Part shown: positions 8,904-18,234 of the stretch, one piece after another
How the letters are laid out: each line of letters begins with the position of its first letter
Position numbering within the stretch: position 1 is the stretch's first letter
Assembly: GCA_963575655.1 (NCBI GenBank)
Contig: CAUYTY010000228.1
Location: 1 to 64,000, forward strand
Length of the DNA stretch: 64,000 nucleotides
Reading direction: 5' to 3'
Source of the DNA: Gammaproteobacteria bacterium
GTDB taxonomy: Bacteria; Pseudomonadota; Gammaproteobacteria; CAIRSR01
Position numbers and translations under genes: made by a program
Notes under the pieces: generated by a model
What the model was told of the DNA's origin: nothing
The model's input: only the letters and a program-made list of their open reading frames with translations
The model's database searches: none

Positions 8904-9740
8904 TTGGTCTTAAAGATGGCCAACCCGGAGATTTCTAGTGTCGAGTACCAGCAAGGGACATTGGCCGGGTACGAACTGCGGGAATACTTGCTGGCGAAGT
9001 TTGAGCGGACTTGTGCCTATTGCGGGAAGAAGGATGTACCTCTTCAGATTGAGCACATTCAACCCAAAACCCTTGGTGGTAGTGATCGGGCGTCCAATCT
9101 AACCGTTGCTTGCCGACCCTGCAACGAAAAGAAAGCAGCGCAACCTGTTGAGAAGTTTCTTGCTGGTAAACCTGACCTACTGAAAAAGATTAAAGCACAA
9201 GCCAAAGCACCATTACGCGACGCGGCAGCGGTAAATTCTGCACGTTACGCATTGGGCAACGAGATCAAAGCCTGGGGATTGCCTACCTCGTTCTGGTCAG
9301 GTGGACGAACCAAATTAAACCGCGTCACGCAGGGCTACGCAAAGGACCATTGGATTGATGCGGCTTGTGTTGGTGAAACTGGCGCGGCTGTCGTCATCCC
9401 GCCTGGACTTGTACCTCTACAAATTAAAGCCACAGGACGTGGCACGCACCAGACGGTAAAGACAGACAAGTTTGGATTTCCGCGTGGTGGTGCAGGTCGA
9501 TGCAAACGGGTATTCGGGTTTCAGACGGGGGACCTGGTTCGTCTATCTCAACCCTCTGGAAAATATGCGGGAGACCATCCCGGGCGGTTGGCCGGAATCC
9601 GGACAACTGGTTACTTCGATATTCGCTCTGGCGATGCAAAAATTACCGCACGACACCAAAATTTTACCTTGCTACAAAGAAGCGATGGCTATGAATACAG
9701 TAACGTCAGCGGAAACGTCAAAGGCCGGCGGGCAGGCTGA
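8904..9740 (+). pseudogene. iscB: 5'-truncated IscB (HNH/RuvC RNA-guided nuclease remnant)
   Basis: The reading frame opens at TTG 8904 (ATG at 8916) within the RuvC-II segment typical of IscB (NPEISSVEYQQGTLAGYELR). It then carries an intact HNH domain (CAYCG, IEHIQPKTLGGSDRASNL, CRPCNEKK), the RuvC-III segment with GGRTKLNR and HWIDAACVG, and the C-terminal region (TDKFGFPRG, FGFQTGDLV, GKYAGDHPGR, LLQRSDGYEYS). The N-terminal PLMP domain, RuvC-I and bridge helix are missing, as is the upstream omega-RNA gene, all replaced by the IS30 fragment. IscB is the ancestor of Cas9 and cuts DNA under omega-RNA guidance. Without RuvC-I and RNA this copy cannot work as such; the HNH domain could still fold. 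Classification is strong, expression doubtful. Confidence 0.85.
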
Positions 9741-9950
9741 ACCTCAACGGCAGTGGCTTCAGAATTGCCCTCGCGTCCTCTGCTCCATTGCATTACGCAA
9801 CCGGACTGGGGGGGGGGCGTCGCACTCCCGGTGCTCCTTCGAGGAAATGTCAAAGACCGGCAGGCAGACTGAACCTCAGCGGCAGCGATTTCAGAATTTT
9901 CCTTGCGCCTTCTGCTCCATTACACTACGCAACCGATCTGGAGGGGGTGG
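9711..9950. repeat. Imperfect direct repeat of the iscB 3' end (period 132 bp)
   Basis: A stretch of about 108 bp starting GGAAACGTCAAAGGCCGG at 9711 recurs at 9843 as GGAAATGTCAAAGACCGG and stays alignable through CTCTGCTCCATTGCATTACG / CTTCTGCTCCATTACACTAC to a G-run. The first copy includes the last codons and stop of the iscB remnant. It may reflect duplication of the right end of the iscB-bearing element. The rest of 9741-10085 shows no gene. Confidence 0.7.
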
Positions 9951-10085
9951 ACTTCTGTACTTATTTCAATGAATTACAATTGGCTAATTAATTCGTCGCG
10001 CTTCAAGGTTGCAATCCGCCCATCAGGTGTTGCACATTATTCAAACCTGAATGCGCAACACCTATTCTTTGGTAACGCCGACCAA

Positions 10086-10412
10086 TTATTCTACAAATTG
10101 GAATTCAACTGCTGTTGGGTTTTTTATAACCCAGTTGTCTGATTCGAGCTTCAACATCTGGTAGGGTCCTCCATTATCAAAGGTCATATTATTAACCACG
10201 ATGATAAGGTAATTCCCGTCGCTGACTTTATGTATATCTACAGTTTTCTTGGTTTCCTTAGAAAAATCTATACCAGATATTTTAGCAACTATATTCTTAA
10301 TAACAGGAATCGGTGGTGGTTCTTTCCCTTTATATGGCTCATTCGCACAAATCGTTTGCGCGGCAGATAGAAGAGAAACCCCCAGAATTAAAGAAATTCT
10401 TGACATTTTCAT
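10086..10412 (-). CDS. Small secreted protein, unknown function
   Basis: A 108-residue protein not recognised by family. The start ATG at 10412 has a GAGGG ribosome site six bases upstream. Residues 1-23 form a clear Sec signal peptide (MSRISLILGVSLLSAAQTICA, cut before NEPYKG). The mature part is about 85 residues, mixed charge, without cysteine, and ends in VEFQFVE. The gene is AT-rich compared with its neighbours and sits alone beside mobile-element remnants, which suggests acquired DNA. A periplasmic or extracellular location is likely; nothing in the sequence reveals its activity. Confidence 0.65.
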   Translation of the reverse strand: MKMSRISLILGVSLLSAAQTICANEPYKGKEPPPIPVIKNIVAKISGIDFSKETKKTVDIHKVSDGNYLIIVVNNMTFDNGGPYQMLKLESDNWVIKNPTAVEFQFVE

Positions 10413-11056
10413 ATTGTACCCTCTTTTCAGTTGGTTATCTATAAGAATTTCTAATCGTTACAGTCAGCCATTAGTAATTTTTATGGCAGATATTATTTAC
10501 GCCTGATATAAGTTGTAACATATATCCTTAAAGAGATATTTAATCTTATTAAATATTGTTTTATTGCCAGGCAGACACGCTCTGTGCCAAGAATCTCAGA
10601 AAAATAGCGATAATTACTTTAGGAAATTAAGGTTGGTGGCACTTGGGGGAGGCGATCGTGTATTTGATATACTCGTATTTATTGTGCGGGTAATTTTGAG
10701 TTACATTTCCTTGTAATTTAAATGCGTATCTCGCTTGCCAAATGCCAGGTGGTAGCTGGAGTTTCACTTGTGACGTTGCTAGTTTTAAGGCGGATACCAA
10801 AGCGAGAGTTGCATCAGCAGTCTGCAGGACCATACAGGGTGTTATGAACTCTCAGTGAGTCGATCCCATCCGGTACGTTTACCAATTGCGATGGCTGGTT
10901 GACTGCGGCCCCGCAGTGTTAGTAATTGTTCTATCCTGAAGCTTTATCCTTTTTTCATCAGAGGATTATGGTGGGATTATGGAAGGAGGGCAGAGTGGAA
11001 TATTTACTGTCATCCTTGATCTTTGATTCGGTTGAAACTAAACCTGCCACAAACTA
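10413..11056. other. AT-rich intergenic region before the IS630 copy
   Basis: About 640 bases without a supported gene. A 68-codon minus-strand ORF (10627-10833) is open but has no clear ribosome site, no recognised family and no signal peptide, so it is mentioned here only as a possible short hypothetical or gene remnant. Codon choice is AT-rich like the neighbouring secreted-protein gene. Confidence 0.4.
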
Positions 11057-12200
11057 CTAACCTGCGCGTTGGTTAGGGGACAAGCAAGTAAAAATAATCT
11101 ATTATTAGTCCAACCAAAAAATAAGACATGAAATTGCTAAAATTATGAAAAATTCTGATGGACGTTCTCTCGATCACTCTACCCTTGAGTATATAAGGCT
11201 TCAAGCAGTAAAAGCTGTACGTAAAGGAATGTCTCCTAGGGAGGTGGGCGAGATTTTCGGTATGCACCGATCGAAGGTGTACGAATGGGTGAAGAAGGCA
11301 AAAGAGATGGGTCTAGCTACGTTAAATGCGAAACCTGTCCCTGGAAGAAAATCCTTCATCAATGAACAGCAAGAAGGAATACTAGTATTCTGGCTGTGCG
11401 CATTTACCCCATTGGATTTTGAATTCTCGACAGTCTTATGGACAACTGAAATGATAAAGACATTAATAGAGAGGAAATTTTCTATTTACATGAGTCGTTC
11501 CGCGGTGGGCCGTTTTTTGCGCCGCATTAATTTAACTCCACAACGGCCAGTATATCGTGCGATAGAGAGGGACCAATTTTCAGTAGATAATTGGATTAAC
11601 AAAGAGTTTCCTAGAATCAAAGAGTTGGCAAGTAATGAGGGTGCTATAATCTATTTTCTTGATGAGGCTGGGGCGCGCACCGATTATCACGCGGGTACAA
11701 CTTGGGGGCTAGAAGGTTTAACTCCCATAATTCCCTCCACTGGTGGACGTTATCGCATAAATATGATCGCTGCGATAACTTCTGAAGGAAAGATGCATTT
11801 CCAAATAGGTCCCTCATCGCTCAATGGTGGTGCGTTTGTTGAATATCTAAAAATTTTGGCTCAAGAGAATTCATGCCCCATCTATATTGTAACAGACGGG
11901 TATTCTGCCCATCATGCAAAAGTAGTTAAGGAATATCTGGAGACGACAAATGGAAAGGTTAAAATATTCTTTCTTCCCACCTATTCTCCACACCTTAATC
12001 CTGTCGAGCTAGTATGGAGCAATATTAAGACACAAGGAATTGCGCGTCACCTTATTCGTAATGTGGAGGAGTTAAAAAATAAAGCTACTCAACTTTTAGA
12101 GGATTTAAAAAAATCGCCAGAGAAAGTCAGAGAACTTTTTAAAGAAGAATCCGTCCAATATGCTATTTAGCTGGAGTCCCCTAACCAACGCGCAGGTTAG
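11057..12200 (+). mobile_element. Intact IS630-family insertion sequence
   Basis: An element of 1144 bp bounded by perfect 24-bp terminal inverted repeats: the left reads CTAACCTGCGCG then TTGGTTAGGGGA from 11057, and the right is its exact complement at 12177-12200. It is flanked on both sides by TA (11055-11056 and 12201-12202), the target-site duplication of IS630. One complete transposase gene fills it. Perfect ends and an open frame mean recent arrival. The right flank is the first base pair of a family B repeat (12201-12284). Confidence 0.95.
11145..12170 (+). CDS. IS630-family DDE transposase
   Basis: A 341-residue transposase. The N-terminal helix-turn-helix (GMSPREVGEIFGMHRSKVYEW read in part as SPREVGEIFGMHRSKVYEW) is followed by a winged second HTH and the DDE domain: first Asp in FLDEAG, second Asp in IVTDGYSAHHAK, and Glu in SPHLNPVELVWSNIK. 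This matches the IS630/Tc1-mariner superfamily, which inserts at TA. An ATG upstream at 11128 closes at once, so 11145 is the start. The gene appears intact and could supply transposase in trans to TA-flanked short repeats in this genome, though their terminal repeats differ from those of this copy. Confidence 0.95.
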   Translation: MKNSDGRSLDHSTLEYIRLQAVKAVRKGMSPREVGEIFGMHRSKVYEWVKKAKEMGLATLNAKPVPGRKSFINEQQEGILVFWLCAFTPLDFEFSTVLWTTEMIKTLIERKFSIYMSRSAVGRFLRRINLTPQRPVYRAIERDQFSVDNWINKEFPRIKELASNEGAIIYFLDEAGARTDYHAGTTWGLEGLTPIIPSTGGRYRINMIAAITSEGKMHFQIGPSSLNGGAFVEYLKILAQENSCPIYIVTDGYSAHHAKVVKEYLETTNGKVKIFFLPTYSPHLNPVELVWSNIKTQGIARHLIRNVEELKNKATQLLEDLKKSPEKVRELFKEESVQYAI

Positions 12201-12284
12201 TAACCCAAGTTGCTACCTAGCAAACTGTTGGGCCGTCATTCCAGAGGGAATGTCGACACAGCGGATAGGTAACAGCTTGGGTTA
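12201..12284. repeat. Family B TA-bounded inverted-repeat element
   Basis: TAACCCAAGTTGCTACCTA at the left and TAGGTAACAGCTTGGGTTA at the right (12266-12284) bound 84 bp containing an inner hairpin (CATTCCAGAGGGAATG). The ends are the same as in copies at 37342, 41982, 51641 and 56611. The IS630 element inserted at its left TA, or the TA is shared. Confidence 0.75.
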
Positions 12285-12421
12285 ATGTGAGACGACAGAA
12301 TATGGACGTAAAACGTAAGACCCGATCTCGCCTCTCCGGTTTTGTTAAGTCGTTCGTGATTCGACCAGCCTACCAACCGAAGCTTAACTTAATGGCAGTG
12401 TATCCCGGTCTGGGGTGATTT

Positions 12422-12844
12422 CTAATACCGACGCCCACCACCGCCACCGCCAAAACCACCACCACCACCGCCGCCGCCGCCAAAGCCACCACCGCTGCCA
12501 CCACGACCGCCGCCACCGCCGCCACCGCCACTACCGCCACCGCGACCGCCACGACCGCCACGGCCACCGCCAAAACCTCCGCCACCGGATCTTTCTTCCT
12601 GTGGACGGGCCTCATTAACGGTCAGACTCCGCCCATCGACATCTTTACCATGTAAAGCGGAAATGGCGGCCTGGGCCTCTTTATCACTACCCATCTCGAC
12701 AAAACCAAAACCTTTGGATCGGCCTGTATCACGATCCATGATTACACTCGCAGACGTTACCATACCATGTGCGGCGAACATGGTTTCGAGATCACGATTG
12801 CTTACAGAATAACTTAGGTTACCAACGTACAATTTCTTACTCAT
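12422..12844 (-). CDS. RRM RNA-binding protein with glycine-rich tail
   Basis: A 140-residue protein. Residues 1-80 form one RNA recognition motif with RNP2 LYVGNLSY and RNP1 KGFGFVEM; the rest is a glycine-rich tail with RGG-like boxes (GGRGGRGGRGG). This is the architecture of cyanobacterial Rbp and plant glycine-rich cold-induced RNA-binding proteins, which chaperone RNA at low temperature. It is third in a minus-strand cluster after the RhlE helicase and a second RRM protein, so the set probably remodels structured RNA together. The glycine codons make a low-complexity tract; the His/Arg-rich reading frame opposite it is an artefact. Family is certain, the cold-response role inferred. Confidence 0.93.
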   Translation of the reverse strand: MSKKLYVGNLSYSVSNRDLETMFAAHGMVTSASVIMDRDTGRSKGFGFVEMGSDKEAQAAISALHGKDVDGRSLTVNEARPQEERSGGGGFGGGRGGRGGRGGGSGGGGGGGGRGGSGGGFGGGGGGGGGFGGGGGGRRY

Positions 12845-12917
12845 GAACAGCTCCTAATATTAGGAAAAGAAAGGAACAAAAAAAGAAGGGTGCCTACCGT
12901 TTCCGGTCGGTCAACCG

Positions 12918-13187
12918 TTAACGACGCCTTTTACCAGTAACTCGTCCACGAGGACGTTCTTCGTTGACACGCAAACAATTGCCACGCAAAGAATACCCAT
13001 TCAAGGCATTGATCGCGGCACGCGCCTCGTGGCCTTCCATTTCAATAAAACCAAAGCCGCGACAGCGGCCACTAAAGATATCGCGCGCCAAATCCATCGA
13101 ACGCACCCGCCCATGCGCGGCGAACAGTTCAGTGAATTCCTGCTCAGTAAGGTCGGGTGGTAAATTGCCGGCGTAGATTCTCAGCAT
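12918..13187 (-). CDS. Short RRM RNA-binding protein
   Basis: An 89-residue protein holding a single RNA recognition motif: RNP2 IYAGNLPP and RNP1 CRGFGFIEM. It ends in a short basic tail (RGRVTGKRRR) instead of the glycine-rich tail of its neighbour. The gene follows rhlE by 36 bases and precedes the second RRM gene by 73, all on one strand. The two RRM proteins are clear paralogues. Probable role: RNA chaperone or partner of the helicase. The start ATG at 13187 has a GAGGAGAAATGTT leader, a good ribosome site. Confidence 0.92.
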   Translation of the reverse strand: MLRIYAGNLPPDLTEQEFTELFAAHGRVRSMDLARDIFSGRCRGFGFIEMEGHEARAAINALNGYSLRGNCLRVNEERPRGRVTGKRRR

Positions 13188-13223
13188 AACATTTCTCCTC
13201 TCGGTCGAAGCCCCTGCAATACC

Positions 13224-14483
13224 TTAAAGCGCACGGCGGGGCTGGTTTGATAAGCCACGGCGCGAGGCCGAGCGGCCTTTTGAACGAGGCATTGATTGGG
13301 GGGGCGGCGTCCGTAATGGCGGCACGGGTTCGGTTTTAATAGTAGCGAGGAGTTCCTCTGGTACGGGTTGGGTGGGTAATTTCCGACCGAGCAATCGCTC
13401 GATATCCCTCAATTGTGGGGCTTCATCCGAACACACCAACGATACCGCTTCTCCACCGGCACCAGCACGACCAGTTCGGCCAATGCGATGCACGTAATCC
13501 TCAGGAACGTGTGGAAGCTCGTAATTAACAACATGGGGAAGCTGTTGAATATCCAGGCCACGCGCCGCAATATCTGTCGCCACCAAAATCTGTACTCGAT
13601 CGTCCTTGAAATCAGCCAGTGCTCGCGTCCGTGCGGATTGACTTTTGTTGCTATGAATTACCGCAACTTGGAAACCATTTCGATCAAGCTGTTCCGCCAA
13701 TTTGTTGGCGCCGTGCTTGGTACGGGTAAAAACCAGGGTTTGCCCCCAGCGTCCGACATTCAACAAGTGGGCAAGTAGCCCGTGTTTTCCGGTCTTTGGG
13801 ACATGGTAGACCAATTGATTAATGAGATCCGCCGGTGCATTACGTGGCGCCACGTCAATGCTCAACGGCTGATGCAGAAAACCTGCGGCAAGTTTACGAA
13901 TATCCTCTGAGAACGTTGCAGAAAACAATAGGCTTTGGCGAACCTTGGGGAGCAATCCCAGAATGCGCTTGAGGTCGTGAATGAATCCCATATCAAGCAT
14001 GCGATCCGCTTCATCCAACACCAAAAAATCAATACGCGAGAGGTTCGCATGGCGTTGACCCACCAGGTCCAACAGGCGTCCCGGTGTGGCGATCAGAATA
14101 TCGATACCTTGGCGCAGGGCCGTCACTTGCGGCTGTACCCCAACCCCACCAAATACCACCGCAACTCGTATACCCGTATGTTGACCATACACGCGCACAC
14201 TCTCACTCACCTGTGCGGCCAATTCTCGAGTAGGTACTAGCACCAGTACGCGTGGGGTGTGTCCCAACTGGGCATTGGCCTGTCCACCTTCAGTCAAACG
14301 TTGCAGTAAGGGTAAGGTAAACGCGGCGGTTTTGCCGGTACCGGTCTGAGCTGCAGCCAATAGGTCGCGACCGGCGAGTACAGCGGGGATGGCCTGCGAT
14401 TGAATGGGGGTGGGAGAGGTATAACCTTGTTCAGCGATAGCACGTAACAGGGTCTCGGAGAGACCCAGAGAAGAGAAAGACAT
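13224..14483 (-). CDS. rhlE: DEAD-box ATP-dependent RNA helicase RhlE
   Basis: A 419-residue DEAD-box helicase with all motifs: Q motif ([14 protein letters not shown]), motif [10 protein letters not shown], Ia [43 protein letters not shown] and [12 protein letters not shown]. The [13 protein letters not shown] form and short basic tail (KGRSASRRG) point to RhlE. It unwinds short RNA duplexes with ATP in ribosome assembly or RNA decay. The ATG at 14483 has AGGA nearby. It heads a three-gene cluster with two RRM proteins. A long leader of several hundred bases upstream, with a small hairpin at about 14502-14518, would suit cold-shock style control but this is inference. Confidence 0.95.
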   Translation of the reverse strand: MSFSSLGLSETLLRAIAEQGYTSPTPIQSQAIPAVLAGRDLLAAAQTGTGKTAAFTLPLLQRLTEGGQANAQLGHTPRVLVLVPTRELAAQVSESVRVYGQHTGIRVAVVFGGVGVQPQVTALRQGIDILIATPGRLLDLVGQRHANLSRIDFLVLDEADRMLDMGFIHDLKRILGLLPKVRQSLLFSATFSEDIRKLAAGFLHQPLSIDVAPRNAPADLINQLVYHVPKTGKHGLLAHLLNVGRWGQTLVFTRTKHGANKLAEQLDRNGFQVAVIHSNKSQSARTRALADFKDDRVQILVATDIAARGLDIQQLPHVVNYELPHVPEDYVHRIGRTGRAGAGGEAVSLVCSDEAPQLRDIERLLGRKLPTQPVPEELLATIKTEPVPPLRTPPPQSMPRSKGRSASRRGLSNQPRRAL

Positions 14484-15064
14484 TTAGTTTTCCTGGTTCT
14501 GTCTGTCGGGCGACAGGCATAGTACCGACTTAGGCACACGAGCTACGGTGACCGCTGGATGGTCCACGGCGGTACACCATATGCGATCAAGCAAAAGGAG
14601 GAGGGGAACTACTAGCAGAGGTGCCGGGAGGCAGTAACTGAGAGAAAAAATTCCGTATCCTCGTGGCAAAGACCGGCCTTGCGCCACGACAAAATGAGGG
14701 CAGGATCCGCAGTTGCTTATGGACAACAAATAACCAGTGTGGATAGAAAATTCGATCACACCTGGGAATGAATACTAAAGGATACGACCCATACCTACCA
14801 AATTTACCTTCAAACTTTTCTAACCATATGTTTCTAATGGCGTTTGAACGTAAACTAAAACGCAAGTTACAGGTTATACACGGCCTAGTATCATCTGTTG
14901 AGAATGACATTGTCAAGTGATTAGGGTGAAAAAGAGGAAATCAGCAGCGACCGTATAAACCGGTAGTTCATTTTGTACCGCAAGGACACGATTCAACAGA
15001 TTGATTCTTTTATATTTGCAACGATTGGTTAGCCATCTAATCCCTGCTTTTTCTGGATATCATC
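14484..15064. other. Intergenic region upstream of rhlE
   Basis: About 580 bases without a supported gene. It must hold the rhlE promoter and the end of the biosynthetic operon (stop at 15065). Two minus-strand ORFs of about 90-110 codons here show no domain, no ribosome site and no conserved-looking composition. A short inverted repeat (CTGTCG...CGACAG) lies in the rhlE leader. Confidence 0.5.
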
Positions 15065-16915
15065 TTATTTCCTGATAGCGGCGCCAAGAATTTGTGCCGT
15101 TCGCGCAATGACCGCGAGGTCAAAGGGGCCACTCTTCGACAGGGGGAGTTCATGACCAGACCGGAACAGATGTACGCTTCCGGTTGGATCGTTGAGCGGC
15201 ATCAACGTCAGACGGCGACGGAGTTGGTCCCGCGCAACCAGATCTAGAAACTGGTTGCCATGTTTGTGCAGCAAGAGGGCCGTCAGTGTAATTATCCAGT
15301 CCTGTCTTAGTGTTTGCGCCGCACGAGCCCAATTGGGCAGCAACGCACGTATGATGCTGCGCCCAGTTTTGGGCGAAGGTGGCTGATGAGGTATACCGGG
15401 GTCGATCAACCCCACGAAACGTGGAGTTCGTCCCTGTCGCCGTAGTGCATCAGCCAGCGCCAAAATTGCGCCACAGGCGCGTCCCACCCCCAGAAGCAGT
15501 ACTTCCCGCTCGATTTCGTCGCCCTCCACCTGCTGCTTCAGTCCATCAATGAACCGGTGCAACCCCTGTTCGTTGGGGAGTAACCAGGCGCGATGGTCGT
15601 ATTCCAGCAGCCGACAGTCTGCTACTCCGGCCAGGCTTCGCACCAACGCCATAGTGACACGTTGCGGATGTTCAATATCGACCGCCAGGTGTATCAGCGG
15701 TAGTCGAGGGGCGGGCTGCGGAGATTCGAGCGCCGCAATCGACGTTGTCAGTCGGTCCGCGTCGGTCATTTGTTCGAGCAGAGCCAACGGTAGCCGTCGT
15801 CCCAACTCGAATTCCAGACGCAACAGCATGATCAACGCATCGCTACCTCGATTCAGAATGGTCTCCTGGGCACGTCGGATGATCGTACCAAGGTCATCCT
15901 GCGGCGGTGACGGATTCGGCATGGCTAGTGTTTTTGGGGAGCGTGAAGGAAGGTGAAATGAGGTGCGCTGCTCGCGTCGCACGGCCGCAACCCATTGGTC
16001 CACCACTTTGAAGGAAAAATCCATCGGTAAACGGCACCCCGGCGTAATCATGGCTGGACACCCGTTCAGTTGTTGAGTCAGGTTGTCCAGATAGGATTCG
16101 ATATCGCCAACAGCGGCCCGACCAAGCAACATTGTCGTTGTCAGTCCCAGGGCCAGGGGACCGGGGAACAACTCCAATACTTGGGGCAAGGAGGGATTGG
16201 ATGGACAAAGTTCCCAATGTAGCCAGAAACCATGTGGTAGTGGCGTATTCGGTAGGTGTACATGTGTCCCATGCAAATGCAGCAAATTCACCCGCATGGA
16301 CACCATCCGATTGATGCAGGGCAGATCGTAGGCCTGCCACAGCGGTGCATAGCGAGTGGCCGAAAAGAAGGGGGCACGCATGTGCTGTACCGCGAAAAAA
16401 ACGCCATCGGCACCGGCTGCCTCACAACGCTGTATGGTTTCGATGGTGCAGAGGGTCAAACGCTCTAAAACACGCGCCATCAGGGTGGGGCGCCTTGCCA
16501 GTAGGCGAGATCCCTCGTCTCGGGTCAGTTGCAGAAACTGTGAGACGGGACTGAATACAGTCTGAAGCACTGGAATATGAGGTGGGAGGCGGGTGCGAAT
16601 GCGGACAACCGCCTCCATAGCGCGGGTCACCGCAGGGCCGGGAACTGCCTCCTCGGCGAGGCGTTCCCAATCCCAGAGGTGCTGCATGGGTGAATGGACG
16701 ATATCTGCGTAGCCATACCGCCGTCCACACCAGGCATCGACTACCCCGTAGTCCGCGACCTGGTAGGTACCAGGCGGCGATACCTTAACCAGGTCGAAGT
16801 TGAATCGCTGTTGGACATCAACGACGGCATCGGCCAATCCACAGGCGCTACGATCGCTATGAGGATGGTGCCACCAAAACGCCAGCGGAAACGAAGACAA
16901 CGGCGACAACGGCAT
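15065..16915 (-). CDS. URO-D-like protein fused to carrier-like and thioesterase-like domains
   Basis: A 616-residue three-part protein. Residues 1 to about 320 resemble the uroporphyrinogen decarboxylase/methyltransferase barrel (FWWHHPHSD, FDLVKVSPPGTY, ADGVFFAVQHM, ITPGCRLPMD). About 340-400 resembles an acyl/peptidyl carrier domain: helix spacing and FELGRRLPLALLEQMTDADRL match, but the phosphopantetheine serine position reads GSDAL instead of GxDSL. About 410-600 resembles a type I thioesterase, but the nucleophile elbow reads GRACG where GxSxG is expected. Both active serines are thus replaced by alanine. It is last in the operon and overlaps the radical SAM gene by one base. A binding or scaffold role for the C-terminal half is inferred. 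The URO-D call is fairly firm; the other two rest on pattern only. Confidence 0.65.
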   Translation of the reverse strand: MPLSPLSSFPLAFWWHHPHSDRSACGLADAVVDVQQRFNFDLVKVSPPGTYQVADYGVVDAWCGRRYGYADIVHSPMQHLWDWERLAEEAVPGPAVTRAMEAVVRIRTRLPPHIPVLQTVFSPVSQFLQLTRDEGSRLLARRPTLMARVLERLTLCTIETIQRCEAAGADGVFFAVQHMRAPFFSATRYAPLWQAYDLPCINRMVSMRVNLLHLHGTHVHLPNTPLPHGFWLHWELCPSNPSLPQVLELFPGPLALGLTTTMLLGRAAVGDIESYLDNLTQQLNGCPAMITPGCRLPMDFSFKVVDQWVAAVRREQRTSFHLPSRSPKTLAMPNPSPPQDDLGTIIRRAQETILNRGSDALIMLLRLEFELGRRLPLALLEQMTDADRLTTSIAALESPQPAPRLPLIHLAVDIEHPQRVTMALVRSLAGVADCRLLEYDHRAWLLPNEQGLHRFIDGLKQQVEGDEIEREVLLLGVGRACGAILALADALRRQGRTPRFVGLIDPGIPHQPPSPKTGRSIIRALLPNWARAAQTLRQDWIITLTALLLHKHGNQFLDLVARDQLRRRLTLMPLNDPTGSVHLFRSGHELPLSKSGPFDLAVIARTAQILGAAIRK

Positions 16916-18234
16916 TACAAATTACTCCGCTGTTCGCTTGTTTGGATGGATATATTTTTCGGTTCATCGATAGGGATAGTTGGATGCCGAAAAGACCAGA
17001 GAACCATAAGGAGAATTTCCGGGATTGCCTTTATAAGGCGGGATCTCGAACGTAGCACCATAAGAAATCGGCGAGATAGCGACCAGCCGGGAATCTGATT
17101 GCCAAGTAGGTCTTGCGGTGTCACATAGTCCATGGTTCCCATCCGACCGAGTCCAAACCACAGGATCCGTCGCGGCAGGCTGGGTCGTGATGGGCGATGA
17201 CGGGACGATTCCGACTTCGACATCTGTTTTGCGGGTGGTTCGATCTCTTCCCTTCGGATCCAGTGTCCTGACATAACTCGTTCCAAATAGTGGTGACAAT
17301 GTGAGCACGGGATGTCTTCCCTGGGGGGAACGTCTCCCATCAGCATTGCCCGTGCGTAGCGAATTGCCTTACCGTTGATAGCGGCATCCAGATCTTCGAA
17401 CGCATTTCCGCCCAGTATGCGGCGGTAATTGGCGCGACAACCCAAAACCTGACCATCGAAATTGATCTGTGGACGGGTCCAAAGCTCGTGGCATAACTCA
17501 CCCGCATAGGATGTGCGGGTAAGGCGTTGAAACTCCTTGATGGTTGTGGCCGGTAGCCCGCTTTCCCGCAAGATCGTACGGCGATCACGAATGGGCGAGA
17601 ATCGCATATCCCAGGAGAGTTTGGGGCGAAACTTCATGCCTAACTCATCGGCCATGCGTTTGGCAGTGAAGATTTCCCGTTCGTTGTGACCGAAGATCAC
17701 GAATTGCCACGTTAAGTGTGGATAGGCGGTACCGTACCGGGCCTTGTATGCGTTGATGGTGCGAATATTTTCGATTACCTGCTCGAATTGGCCTCGCCGG
17801 CGATAGATGGCATAGGTAGCAGCGCTGGCCCCGTCGAGTGCACAGGTGATGCTGCGCATCCCATACCTGACCAACCCTTCCAGCACTTCTTCACGCACGG
17901 TGTTCAGGTTTGCACCATTGTCACAGGTCAATGCCACGCCGTGTTTGGCTGCGATTCGCAACAAGTCCAGCATCTGAGGATTGAGAAACGGCTCGCCGTA
18001 GTTTGACAGCTCTACGCTATGTAGACCTGGATTACGCTCGATCAGAGAGAGGAAGTCGTTGGCCCGTAGAAATCCCTTGCCGAGGACGCGATGCACTTGG
18101 CCCGCAGCGGTGGGGCAGGAGGGGCATTGCAGTTGGCAAGCTAACGATGCCTCTAGTCGAATGGCGCCGATGCCCACTCGATAGTCGTTAGGTCCGAAGG
18201 GCACGAACCTATCATGTAACCAGTTGATTCTCAA
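16915..18234 (-). CDS. Radical SAM/SPASM-type enzyme
   Basis: A 439-residue radical SAM enzyme. The cluster motif CQLQCPSC (Cys33, Cys37, Cys40; CX3CX2C) binds the 4Fe-4S cluster that cleaves SAM. ELSNYGEPFLN is the GGE-like SAM-binding strand. A C-terminal SPASM-like region follows (CHELW, GQVLGCRANYR, CSHCHHY), expected to hold auxiliary clusters as in enzymes that modify peptides. An extra basic tail of about 110 residues ends the protein. The start overlaps the end of the ABC transporter gene (ATGA-type coupling) and its end overlaps the URO-D-like gene, so the three are made together. The substrate is unknown; the operon suggests a peptide or protein tail (see PqqD-like gene). Confidence 0.85.
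   Translation of the reverse strand: MRINWLHDRFVPFGPNDYRVGIGAIRLEASLACQLQCPSCPTAAGQVHRVLGKGFLRANDFLSLIERNPGLHSVELSNYGEPFLNPQMLDLLRIAAKHGVALTCDNGANLNTVREEVLEGLVRYGMRSITCALDGASAATYAIYRRRGQFEQVIENIRTINAYKARYGTAYPHLTWQFVIFGHNEREIFTAKRMADELGMKFRPKLSWDMRFSPIRDRRTILRESGLPATTIKEFQRLTRTSYAGELCHELWTRPQINFDGQVLGCRANYRRILGGNAFEDLDAAINGKAIRYARAMLMGDVPPREDIPCSHCHHYLERVMSGHWIRREEIEPPAKQMSKSESSRHRPSRPSLPRRILWFGLGRMGTMDYVTPQDLLGNQIPGWSLSRRFLMVLRSRSRLIKAIPEILLMVLWSFRHPTIPIDEPKNISIQTSEQRSNL

Noticed and set aside
12415-12618. His/Arg-rich plus-strand ORF
   Set aside because: It is the complement of the glycine-rich tail of the RRM protein; composition is an artefact of the repeat codons.
14587-14916. 109-codon minus-strand ORF upstream of rhlE
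   Set aside because: No ribosome site, no family, overlaps another spurious ORF, and lies in the presumed rhlE leader.
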